Below are positions 35,828 through 43,307 of a stretch of 64,000 nucleotides of DNA, one piece after another. The notes beneath the pieces are model-generated. The model had not been told where the DNA came from, did not search any database, and worked only from the letters and a program-made list of their open reading frames with translations. Every line of letters begins with the position of its first letter. The stretch's first letter is position 1. A program made the position numbers and the translations under genes. The stretch lies in contig NZ_CP060495.1 of NCBI RefSeq assembly GCF_014334095.1, forward strand, positions 1,883,001 through 1,947,000, written 5' to 3'. The DNA is from Novosphingopyxis iocasae (GTDB lineage Bacteria; Pseudomonadota; Alphaproteobacteria; Sphingomonadales; Sphingomonadaceae).

Positions 35828-35895
35828 ACTGTCGGACATGACCGTCAATATACGTGTTCCGGCAGCGTTTGGGAAGCGGTGGCCTCGTGAGGCTT

Positions 35896-36369
35896 TTATC
35901 GCGAAAGGCAGCTGAGCCGCGCGGCGTCGATCGCGCTAGGCGCGCCGGCGAGCGCATAAGCATCGACGATCGGGCGCCCTTGCACATCCGTGCCCTCCAA
36001 GCTCATTGCATTGGCCATGCGCAGTGCGGAGAGGATCGCGCGGTCGGTTGCCGCCTTTGCGGCCAACGCCTCACGCCCCTTGCCGGTCAGCCGGAACCGG
36101 CGTCCCCCCAGCGTCACCGTCAGGCTGGTTCCGGCGCGCCGTTCCCGGCTGAGGCGGGCATAGAAGCGAGGTAGCCCGCCTCTAGCGAACGCGAACCCCG
36201 CATAAGCGCGCGCCGTCTCGCTACCCGCGACGCGTTCGGGGCGGGCGATCGCATAGCATTCCTGTTCCTGCGCGAATGCCCCCCACCCTTCGAACACGCC
36301 GAGAGCTTCCTGCGCAGCCAGCGGCGTGGCCATCAGGAGCGGCAGGAGGGCGAACATGGCACGCCTCAT
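35896..36369 (-). CDS. Secreted hypothetical protein, possibly IalB-like
   Basis: 157 residues with a signal peptide (cleavage near PLAAQEA, residue 20). Two cysteines (near 38 in QECYAIARP, and the penultimate region SCLSR) could pair. The layout, small beta-rich body with a W-x2-F/C start and a late cysteine, recalls invasion-associated locus B proteins, but the match is loose. Its ATG overlaps the phosphatase stop by four bases, so it is the second gene of a pair. Confidence 0.6.
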   Translation of the reverse strand: MRRAMFALLPLLMATPLAAQEALGVFEGWGAFAQEQECYAIARPERVAGSETARAYAGFAFARGGLPRFYARLSRERRAGTSLTVTLGGRRFRLTGKGREALAAKAATDRAILSALRMANAMSLEGTDVQGRPIVDAYALAGAPSAIDAARLSCLSR

Positions 36370-37013
36370 CCCTTTTCGCCCTCACCTTTCCCCATTACGA
36401 TCACCTCTTCCACGCCATCCCGGACCATCACCATGCTGCCTTGCGGCAGGCCCGGCGCGATCGGCGCGTCGAAACCGTCCAGATCGGGCAGGCCGCACAG
36501 GATGCCGCGCAGCACGCGGCTGGTCATGCCGTGGCTGATAATCAGCATATCATTTTCGAATGCCTGTTCCGCGATCCATGCATTGAGCCGCGCAGCGATA
36601 TCACCATAGTTTTCCGCATCCTCGGGCAGCCGCACGAACAGCCGTTGCTGCACATCGATCACCGGTCCCTCGGCCATCAGATCGCGATAATAACGCCCAC
36701 CCCATCTGCCCACATCGATCTCGGCGAGCCGCGGGTCTGTCGTCGCCTCATGCCAGTCCCGCCCGATCGCTTCGGCCACGATGGCGAGCGTCTGGAGCGC
36801 GCGGCCGGTATCCGAAGCCACCAGATCGAGCGGCCCGTTCCACTCGCCGAGCCAGCGGGCCAGCCCGTCCCCCATCGCCAGCGCTTGGGCAAACCCGCGC
36901 GCGGTGAGCGGCGTATGCGCATGGGTTCCCTGAAGACGCCCGGCAGCGTTGAACACCGTCTCGCCATGCCGGGCGATAAACAGCTTTAATCCTTTTTTAA
37001 TCAATTGTTTCAC
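36366..37013 (-). CDS. Histidine phosphatase family protein
   Basis: 215 residues from GTG 37013. The phospho-histidine motif RHGETVFN is near residue 15 and the second histidine is in IISHGMTSRVLRG near 158, the two-histidine layout of the phosphoglycerate-mutase-like superfamily. The substrate is unknown. The first ten residues (MKQLIKKGLK) are AT-rich and may not all be translated. It overlaps the next gene by ATGA. Confidence 0.88.
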   Translation of the reverse strand: MKQLIKKGLKLFIARHGETVFNAAGRLQGTHAHTPLTARGFAQALAMGDGLARWLGEWNGPLDLVASDTGRALQTLAIVAEAIGRDWHEATTDPRLAEIDVGRWGGRYYRDLMAEGPVIDVQQRLFVRLPEDAENYGDIAARLNAWIAEQAFENDMLIISHGMTSRVLRGILCGLPDLDGFDAPIAPGLPQGSMVMVRDGVEEVIVMGKGEGEKG

Positions 37014-37142
37014 CCGACTTTGTGATCATTATGCAACAGGGTTTCGTTGTATCAGGTTCATGAAACAAACCGGCCAACCCCTCCGTTTTCCCGTCCGTGA
37101 CACGCCCACAAAGGGCAGCACGAATAATAACGGAGTAACAAA

Positions 37143-37802
37143 ATGCGTAAGATCTATCTCCCCCTCATTCTCGCCGCCGGTGCGGCTGCCACGCCTGCTC
37201 TTGCCCAGAGCGCGACCGCCGGCCCGTTCACCGGTCCGCGCGTCGAAGCCACGCTTGGCTATGACAATGTCACCGCCGGTAGCGATGTCGACAGCAATTT
37301 CGAGAATGACGACCAGTCGATCGACGGCCTGCTCTACGGTGCCGGCGTCGGGTACGACTTCAACGTCGGCGGCGTCGTCCTGGGCGTCGAGGGTGAATAT
37401 ACCGACAGCACCGCGAAGGTGGACTACAACAACCCCGATCCGAACACCTTCGGCTTCGGCCGCGTCGATGCGGGCCGTGACCTGTATGTCGGTGCGCGCG
37501 CCGGTGTGCTCGCCGACCCGCAGACGCTCGTCTACGTGAAGGGCGGCTACACCAATGCCCGCCTGAACCTGCTGGCGAACGACGGCGAAACCGAACTCGA
37601 TCGCAACTATGAGCTCGACGGCTTCCGCGTCGGTGCGGGTGTGGAACGCGCCTTCACGCCGAACACCTTCGGCAAGATCGAGTATCGCTACTCGAACTAT
37701 AGCTCGGCCGATTTCGGCACCGGCCAGTCGACCCTAGTGGACGACTTCAAGGTCGATACGGACCGGCACCAGGTTGCGGTGAGCGTCGGCTATCGCTTCT
37801 AA
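37143..37802 (+). CDS. Outer-membrane beta-barrel protein (Opa/OmpA-like)
   Basis: 219 residues. A signal peptide ends near PALAQSA (residue 22). Alternating aromatic strands (VEATLGYDNV, YGAGVGYDFNVGGVVLGVEGEY, YVGARAGVL, LVYVKGGYTNARL, FRVGAGVERAF, GKIEYRYSNYS) and the terminal YRF end in phenylalanine, the outer-membrane insertion signal, indicating an eight-stranded barrel. CGGAGTA is 8 bases before ATG. Highly expressed porin-like genes of this type usually have strong 3' hairpins, as here. Confidence 0.88.
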   Translation: MRKIYLPLILAAGAAATPALAQSATAGPFTGPRVEATLGYDNVTAGSDVDSNFENDDQSIDGLLYGAGVGYDFNVGGVVLGVEGEYTDSTAKVDYNNPDPNTFGFGRVDAGRDLYVGARAGVLADPQTLVYVKGGYTNARLNLLANDGETELDRNYELDGFRVGAGVERAFTPNTFGKIEYRYSNYSSADFGTGQSTLVDDFKVDTDRHQVAVSVGYRF

Positions 37803-37805
37803 CTC

Positions 37806-37879
37806 AGGCTTTATCTAAAGCCTTATCCACGCGTTTCGGCGCGTGAACGGAGGCCGGGGCGCTTGCCCCGGCCTTTTTT
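37806..37879 (+). terminator. Three consecutive hairpins ending in a terminator
   Basis: AGGCTTTA-TC-TAAAGCCT (37806-37823), CACGCG/CGCGTG (37828-37845) and the very strong GGCCGGGGC-GCTT-GCCCCGGCC (37852-37873) with TTTTTT follow the barrel gene stop. The last is a Rho-independent terminator; the first two may protect the mRNA end. Confidence 0.85.
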
Positions 37880-37963
37880 CATGTTAGGACACCCCGGCAA
37901 TCTTGCGCGGGGGACTCGCACTTCCGCGCGCGTCAACGACGTACCGGGGTAGAAGAGGGATCC

Positions 37964-39079
37964 ATGAAAGCCACGATCGAGCGCGCCAGCCTGCTGAAGA
38001 GCCTGGGCCACGTCCAGTCGGTGGTCGAGCGCCGCAACACCATCCCCATCCTGTCCAACGTCCTGATCGAGGCGCGCGAAGGCGGCGGCCTGAAGCTGAT
38101 GGCGACCGACCTCGACCTGCAGATCGTCGAGACCGCAGAGGCGCAGGTGGAGACGCCCGGCACCATCACGGTGAGCGCGCACACGCTGTTCGACATCGCC
38201 CGCAAGCTGCCCGACGGCAGCCAGGTGCGCTTCGAGGCGTCCGACGGGCGCATGGCCGTGCACGCCGGCCGCGCGCGCTTCTCCCTCGCCACCCTGCCGC
38301 GCGACGACTTCCCGGTGATCGCCGAGGGTGAGCTGCCGACCAGCTTCGAGCTTAGCGCCCAAGACCTCGTCGCCATCATCGACAAGACGCGCTTTGCGAT
38401 CTCCACCGAGGAGACGCGCTACTACCTCAACGGCATCTTCCTGCACGTGGCCGAGGACGGCGAGCCCGTGCTGAAGGCCGCGGCCACCGATGGCCACCGC
38501 TTGGCCCGCGTCACCCTGCCCCGCCCGGACGGCGCGGAGGGCATGCCCGACGTCATCGTGCCGCGCAAATGCGTGGGCGAGCTCAGGAAGCTGCTCGACG
38601 AGAATGGCGAGGCCCGCGTGCAGGTGGACCTCAGCGCCTCCAAGATCCGCTTCACCCTGGGCAATGCGGTGCTGACCAGCAAGCTCATCGACGGCACCTT
38701 CCCGGACTACAACCGCGTGATTCCCACCGGCAACGACAAGCTCCTGAAGATCGACCCCAAGAGCTTTGCCGAGGGCGTGGACCGCGTGGCCACCATCGCC
38801 ACGGAGAAGACGCGCGCCGTCAAGATGGCGCTGGGCGCGGACAAGATCACCCTGTCCGTCACCAGCCCGGAGAACGGCACCGCGGCCGAGGAAGTGCCCG
38901 GCGCGTACAGCGCGGACGGGTTCGAGATCGGCTTCAACGCGCGGTACCTGCTGGACATCCTGGGCGAGATCGAGGGCGACAGCGTGGAGCTGCATCTGGC
39001 CGACGCCAGCGCCCCCACGCTGATCCGCGAAGGCGACAAGGCCCGCGCGCTGTACGTGCTGATGCCCATGCGGGTCTGA
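37964..39079 (+). CDS. dnaN: DNA polymerase III beta subunit (sliding clamp)
   Basis: 371 residues, normal clamp length, with all three clamp domains (start MKATIERASLLKSLGHVQSVVERR, ILSNVLIEA, FAISTEETRYYLNGIFLH, the C-terminal YVLMPMRV). It tethers the polymerase to DNA and binds many partners. Codon use stands out: 26 of 29 Glu codons are GAG, all six Tyr are TAC and only one Asp is GAT, unlike the barrel gene beside it. The gene is not next to dnaA or recF here. The stop codon lies inside a 13-base palindrome that is repeated downstream. Confidence 0.96.
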   Translation: MKATIERASLLKSLGHVQSVVERRNTIPILSNVLIEAREGGGLKLMATDLDLQIVETAEAQVETPGTITVSAHTLFDIARKLPDGSQVRFEASDGRMAVHAGRARFSLATLPRDDFPVIAEGELPTSFELSAQDLVAIIDKTRFAISTEETRYYLNGIFLHVAEDGEPVLKAAATDGHRLARVTLPRPDGAEGMPDVIVPRKCVGELRKLLDENGEARVQVDLSASKIRFTLGNAVLTSKLIDGTFPDYNRVIPTGNDKLLKIDPKSFAEGVDRVATIATEKTRAVKMALGADKITLSVTSPENGTAAEEVPGAYSADGFEIGFNARYLLDILGEIEGDSVELHLADASAPTLIREGDKARALYVLMPMRV

Positions 39080-39110
39080 CCCGCTGGACTGACACGCCGG
39101 GTCTGACCCG
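39071..39110. repeat. Duplicated 13-base palindrome around dnaN stop
   Basis: CGGGTCTGACCCG occurs at 39071-39083 (containing the TGA of dnaN) and again at 39098-39110. Each folds as CGGGT-CTG-ACCCG. A 10-base tandem repeat CTTCACACTG follows at 39117-39136. Confidence 0.7.
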
Positions 39111-39116
39111 CGCCAG

Positions 39117-39136
39117 CTTCACACTGCTTCACACTG
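39117..39136. repeat. Perfect 10-base tandem repeat
   Basis: CTTCACACTG at 39117-39126 is repeated directly at 39127-39136. It lies 38 bases after the dnaN stop in the 280-base gap before the restriction-modification gene; the rest of that gap holds no gene I can support. Confidence 0.8.
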
Positions 39137-39174
39137 TCCAGAGGCGGAATGTCTTGCCCGTTCCGTTCCGCTTG

Positions 39175-39196
39175 ATTGCGAGTCCCGCAATGACGG
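39175..39196. repeat. Short copy of ATTGCGAG...CGCAATGAC repeat
   Basis: ATTGCGAG at 39175-39182 and CGCAATGACGG at 39186-39196 form a collapsed version of the inverted-repeat family seen at 51235-51327. It lies in the gap between dnaN and the restriction-modification gene. Confidence 0.5.
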
Positions 39197-39359
39197 AGAA
39201 CGGACGCGCAGGCGTGGCGCATGACGAGGCGGGGCGATCGGTTCATAGTCAGCCCGCGATATAACCGATCCGGTACGCTGTAGGACAGCGCTTTCTCTGC
39301 GCCGTCACCCCTATCAAACCGCATGGACAACCCCCGGCCCGCCCCATAAAGTTGCGTGC

Positions 39360-42300
39360 ATGAGTGGGGGAGTAGATAGCGCGAAGCTCGCGCAGTTGAT
39401 CGCGGACTTCGAAGCGTCCGGCGGTTCGGAAATGGCGAACGCGCAGCTGTTTGTGGAGCGGCTGACCGGCGCGCTGGGCGTGGAACAACCGTCGCCCGCG
39501 CGCGAAGACACGCGCCAGAACGATTACGTCTTCGAACGCAACGTCACCTTCCGCCATCCCGGCGGCGGCACCACCACGGGCCGCATCGACTGTTACAAGC
39601 GCGACTGCTTCATCTGGGAAGCGAAGCAATCCGCCAAGCGCGAAAAGGCGCGCGCGACCGAGCAGCTGGAACTGGCGGGCGTGGAGACCAAGCAGAAGCT
39701 GGGCCATGCCAAGCGCGGCACCAAGAGCTGGGACAATGTGATGATCGCGGCCAAGCGGCAGGCGGAGGATTACGCCCGCTCCCTGCCGGACGATCACCCT
39801 TACCCGCCCTTCATCCTGGTCGCGGACATCGGCAATGTGATCGAGGTCTATGCCGATTTCAGCGGGCAGGGCCGCAACTACGCGCATTTCCCCGATCGCC
39901 AGTCCTACCGCATCTCGCTGGACGATTTGCTGGATACCAAGGTGCAGGATCGCCTGCGCGCGATCTGGACCGATCCGCACAGCCTCGATCCCGCGAAGAT
40001 CAGCGCCGAGGTGACGGAGGACATTGCCGCGCGTCTCGCCAAGATCGCGCGCAGCCTGGAAAGACGGCACGCACCCAAGGACATCGCCGAATTCCTGATG
40101 CGCTGCCTGTTCACGATGTTCGCCGAGGATGTCGGCCTGCTGCCCGATACGGGTTTCGAAAAGCTGCTGGAACAGATGGTGGAGACGCCGGAGAATTTCG
40201 CGCCTGCGCTGGAGAGCCTGTGGCGCGTGATGGACGAAGGCGGCTACGCCCCGCATCTCAACGCCACGCTCAAACGGTTCAACGGTTCGCTGTTCAAGAC
40301 GCGCACGGCATTGCAGCTGGACGCGGACGATATCCGCGAACTCTGGCTCGCCAGCCGCAAGGATTGGTGCGATGTCGAACCCGCAATCTTCGGCACGCTG
40401 CTGGAACGCGCGCTCGATACCAAGGAGCGCGGCAAGCTGGGCGCGCACTTCACCCCGCGCGTCTATGTGGAGCGGCTGGTGGTCCCCACCATTATCGAGC
40501 CGCTGCGCAGCGATTGGCAGGAGGTGCAGGCCCTCGTCACCGATCTGCAGAAGCAGGGTAAGGACGATGCGGCCATCGCCGCCGTGCGCGATTTCCACCA
40601 TCGCCTGTGCACCACCCGCGTGCTCGATCCGGCCTGCGGCACGGGCAACTTCCTCTATGTCAGTTTGGAACTGATGAAGCGGCTCGAAGGCGAAATCCTC
40701 GAAACGCTGGAAGCGCTGGGCGATGACGAGGCGCGCCTGCTGCTCGATGGCGAGACCGTCAATCCACGCCAGTTCTACGGGCTGGAAATCAATCCGCGCG
40801 CCGTGCCGATCGCAGACCTGGTGCTGTGGATCGGCTTCCTCAAATGGCAGCTGCGCACGGTGGAGGTGAAGGACCTGCCCGAACCGATCCTGCACGCTTA
40901 TGGCACCATCAAGCATCAGGACGCCCTGATCGCCTATGACAGCATGGAGATGCTGCGCGATGCAGACGGCACGCCGCTGAGCCGCTGGGACGGCGAGACG
41001 ATGAAGCGCCATCCGATTACGGGCGAGGAGGTTCCCGATCCCGATGCGACGATGGAGCTGTACCGATATGTGAACCCGCGCCGCGCCGAGTGGCCGCAGG
41101 TCGAATTCATCGTCGGCAACCCGCCCTTCATCGGGGGCAAAGACATGCGCGCCGAACTGGGCGACGGCTATGCCGAGGCGGCATGGAAGGTGCGTGAAGG
41201 TGTGCCCGGCGGCGCGGATTTCGTGATGCATTTCTGGGACGAGGCGGCAACCCGCCTCCTCGCCAAGCCACCAAAGGGTGCGCAGGGCGAGAATCCGCTG
41301 CGCCGTTTCGGCTTCATCACCACCAATTCGATCACCCAGACCTTCAGCCGCCGCGTGGTGGAGCGGCACATGAATGCCAAGCTGCCGCTATCTTTGGTCT
41401 ATGCGATCCCCGATCACCCCTGGCTGAAGGCGAGCGACAAGGCGGCGGTGCGCATTGCGATGACCGTCGCCGTGCGCGGTGAGCGGCAGGGCAAACTGGC
41501 GGAAGTGGTGCGCGAGAGCGGGCTGAACAGCGATACGCCCGAGGTGAAGCTGGAGACGGATGAGGGGAAGATTACGAGTGCGCTTCGGATCGGAGCCGAT
41601 CTTTCCAAGCTCAGCGAGCTTATCTCTAACGAAGGTTTGGCTCACATGGGTGTGAAGCTGCACGGCGCTGGTTTCATTATCGACAGCCAAGACCAGTCCA
41701 AATTTCCCGATTCGCCCCTTATTAAAAAGTTCGTGAATGGTCGCGATATTGCCCAACGTTCTCGCGGTGCCTCAGTCATCGATCTCTACGGGTTAACTGA
41801 CATTGAAATACAACGAGACCATCCGCAAATTTACCAGCGCGTCTTGGAGCAAGTTAAACCAGAGCGAGATCAGAACAATCGCGAAATATATCGCAAGAAG
41901 TGGTGGATTTGGGGCGAACCTCGATCCGAATGGAGAGAGGCGATTGCCGATCTAGACTTCTTTTTCGCGACGGCGCGAACTGCAAGGCATCGGCTATTTC
42001 TGACACTTCCAAATGATATCACCATCGAAAGCAAGGTCGTTGGACTGGCCATCGAAGGCAGCGCAAACCTCGCAATCCTGAGCTCAACGGCGCATACCTG
42101 TTTTGCATTTGCAACGGGTGGCTGGCTTGGCGTTGGCAATGACGCAACATATAACCACACCGGTTGTTTTAATCCCTTCCCCTTCCCCGCCCTCGCCGAC
42201 GCCCAATCCGCCTATCTCGACCAGCTCGGCGAGCGGCTCGATGCGTTCCGCAAGGAGCGGCTGGCGGCGCACGATTTCCTCACCATGACGGACATGTACA

Positions 42301-42920
42301 ATGTCCTCGAACGCTATCGCGAACTCGATGCCAAGGCCGATGTCGTTCCGCTGAGCGAGAAGGAACTGGACATCGCCAAGGCGGCCCAGATCACGGTGCT
42401 CAAGGAAATTCATGACGATATCGACGCACAAGTCTTCGCGGCCTATGGCTGGGAAGACCTCGGCAAGCGGCTGGTGGGCAAGCCCGGCGCGACCACGCCC
42501 AGCCCGCACAAGTCCGCAGACCAGGAAGCCGCCGAGGAGGAACTGCTCGTGCGGCTGGTCGCGCTCAATCAGGAGCGCGCGGCGGAGGAGAAGCGTGGGC
42601 AAGTGCGCTGGCTTCGCCCCGAATATCAGCGCCCACGCCTCGCCCATAAGGTGAAGGGGCAGGACGCGCTCGACATCGAACTGGTGGAAGCGGGCGTTGT
42701 CGAAGAGCGTGCCTGGCCCGCCAAGGATCTCGACCAGATTCGCGCGCTGCGCGATCTGCTGCACGAAGCCGAAGCGCCGCTGCCCGCCGATGCGCTCGCC
42801 ACCCTGTTCAAGGGGCGCACGACGCCCAAGCGCAAGGCACGCGTCGCCGACGTTTTGGAGACGCTGGTGGCGACGGGCGCGGCGCGGCACACCGACGAAG
42901 GCTATTTCCTGCCGCGCTAG
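39360..42920 (+). CDS. Type IIL-like restriction-modification protein (nuclease + N6-adenine methyltransferase)
   Basis: 1186 residues. The N-terminus has a PD-(D/E)xK nuclease pair, Asp77 (GRIDCYKRD) and Glu87/Lys89 (FIWEAKQ), as in MmeI. Methylase motif I is VLDPACGTGNFLY near 421 and motif IV is GNPPF (Asn587), the adenine-N6 type. The target-recognition region (about residues 735-935, DNA 41570-42165) is distinctly AT-richer, 28 of 60 bases GC in 41821-41880, against 44 of 60 in 42181-42240. A C-terminal domain of about 250 residues follows. One protein would both cut and methylate a non-palindromic site. It stands alone after dnaN; a DISARM- or BREX-like role lacks partners. Confidence 0.88.
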   Translation: MSGGVDSAKLAQLIADFEASGGSEMANAQLFVERLTGALGVEQPSPAREDTRQNDYVFERNVTFRHPGGGTTTGRIDCYKRDCFIWEAKQSAKREKARATEQLELAGVETKQKLGHAKRGTKSWDNVMIAAKRQAEDYARSLPDDHPYPPFILVADIGNVIEVYADFSGQGRNYAHFPDRQSYRISLDDLLDTKVQDRLRAIWTDPHSLDPAKISAEVTEDIAARLAKIARSLERRHAPKDIAEFLMRCLFTMFAEDVGLLPDTGFEKLLEQMVETPENFAPALESLWRVMDEGGYAPHLNATLKRFNGSLFKTRTALQLDADDIRELWLASRKDWCDVEPAIFGTLLERALDTKERGKLGAHFTPRVYVERLVVPTIIEPLRSDWQEVQALVTDLQKQGKDDAAIAAVRDFHHRLCTTRVLDPACGTGNFLYVSLELMKRLEGEILETLEALGDDEARLLLDGETVNPRQFYGLEINPRAVPIADLVLWIGFLKWQLRTVEVKDLPEPILHAYGTIKHQDALIAYDSMEMLRDADGTPLSRWDGETMKRHPITGEEVPDPDATMELYRYVNPRRAEWPQVEFIVGNPPFIGGKDMRAELGDGYAEAAWKVREGVPGGADFVMHFWDEAATRLLAKPPKGAQGENPLRRFGFITTNSITQTFSRRVVERHMNAKLPLSLVYAIPDHPWLKASDKAAVRIAMTVAVRGERQGKLAEVVRESGLNSDTPEVKLETDEGKITSALRIGADLSKLSELISNEGLAHMGVKLHGAGFIIDSQDQSKFPDSPLIKKFVNGRDIAQRSRGASVIDLYGLTDIEIQRDHPQIYQRVLEQVKPERDQNNREIYRKKWWIWGEPRSEWREAIADLDFFFATARTARHRLFLTLPNDITIESKVVGLAIEGSANLAILSSTAHTCFAFATGGWLGVGNDATYNHTGCFNPFPFPALADAQSAYLDQLGERLDAFRKERLAAHDFLTMTDMYNVLERYRELDAKADVVPLSEKELDIAKAAQITVLKEIHDDIDAQVFAAYGWEDLGKRLVGKPGATTPSPHKSADQEAAEEELLVRLVALNQERAAEEKRGQVRWLRPEYQRPRLAHKVKGQDALDIELVEAGVVEERAWPAKDLDQIRALRDLLHEAEAPLPADALATLFKGRTTPKRKARVADVLETLVATGAARHTDEGYFLPR

Positions 42921-42954
42921 GCTCAAGGCCTCTGTAGTTTCGGGAGGTCCGGCG

Positions 42955-43287
42955 ATGCAACTCGGCAACGCTCGGCGGGCAATCGCAGCGGGGCGGGGCT
43001 TGGCCCTTCCGCTGCGATTGCCTCATGCACTAGGGGGGTGGTTTGGGGCATGGCGGGCCACCCAAAGCCGTCCGTTAAAGACTAAAAGCCATGCCCCAAT
43101 TTGTCGGACGGCACCCCGCAGGGAGAAGGGGTGGGAAGCGGTGCGCCGTCCTAGCGCGCTTTTTCGTTTGAGGTCCGACGGTATCGGGGGCTGCCCGTCC
43201 CCCGGTTTCGATCTGCTCCTCGTTCCCCCAACAGATGGCGGCTGGCGCGTCATAAGACCAATCGAAACAGCGCTGGCCAAACGATAG
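42955..43287 (+). CDS. Possible 110-residue basic ORF in repeat-rich gap
   Basis: ATG 42955 has GGAGG eight bases upstream (42942-42946), unusually good, and the frame stays open for 110 residues rich in Arg, Ala, Gly and Pro. It passes straight through several inverted repeats, which suggests the frame may be incidental to a structured RNA. No family is recognised. I rate it more likely not a gene. Confidence 0.25.
   Translation: MQLGNARRAIAAGRGLALPLRLPHALGGWFGAWRATQSRPLKTKSHAPICRTAPRREKGWEAVRRPSALFRLRSDGIGGCPSPGFDLLLVPPTDGGWRVIRPIETALAKR
42978..43204. repeat. Cluster of inverted repeats with interleaved arms
   Basis: In 42921-43307 no gene is certain. Perfect pairs are: 42978-42991 with 43009-43022 (14 bp); 43043-43054 with 43088-43099 (12 bp); 43067-43074 with 43105-43112 (8 bp), which interlocks with the previous pair; 43112-43117 with 43128-43133; and 43185-43190 with 43199-43204. 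The interlocked pairs could form a pseudoknot. A structured RNA or remnant of mobile DNA is possible. Confidence 0.5.
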
Positions 43288-43298
43288 AATTTATCTAT
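43284..43298. promoter_or_regulatory. OxyR-type half operator ATAG-N7-CTAT
   Basis: ATAG (43284-43287), seven bases, CTAT (43295-43298) matches the OxyR half-operator exactly and forms CGATAGA/TCTATCG. It ends nine bases before the start of the OxyR-like gene, consistent with autoregulation. Only one half of the four-part OxyR site is present. Confidence 0.6.
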
Positions 43299-43307
43299 CG
43301 TGTGGGC

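Noticed and set aside
36986-37000. TTAA-N7-TTAA site (CtrA-like) at the start of the histidine phosphatase gene
   Set aside because: It is inside AT-rich lysine and leucine codons at the start of the coding region and lacks the trailing C, so chance is likely.
31241-39291. The 11-mer TGTAGGACAGC at 31240 and 39279
   Set aside because: Only 11 bases are shared and the flanks differ, so it does not show a mobile repeat by itself.
39249-41369. 706-residue minus-strand frame opposite the restriction-modification gene
   Set aside because: The plus-strand protein has intact nuclease and methylase motifs through this region; the minus frame has none.
42921-43307. tmRNA or other known RNA in the repeat-rich gap
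   Set aside because: I found no tag-peptide reading frame, no T-loop of the GTTCRA kind paired to an acceptor, and no CCA. The pairing is real, but no known RNA fits.
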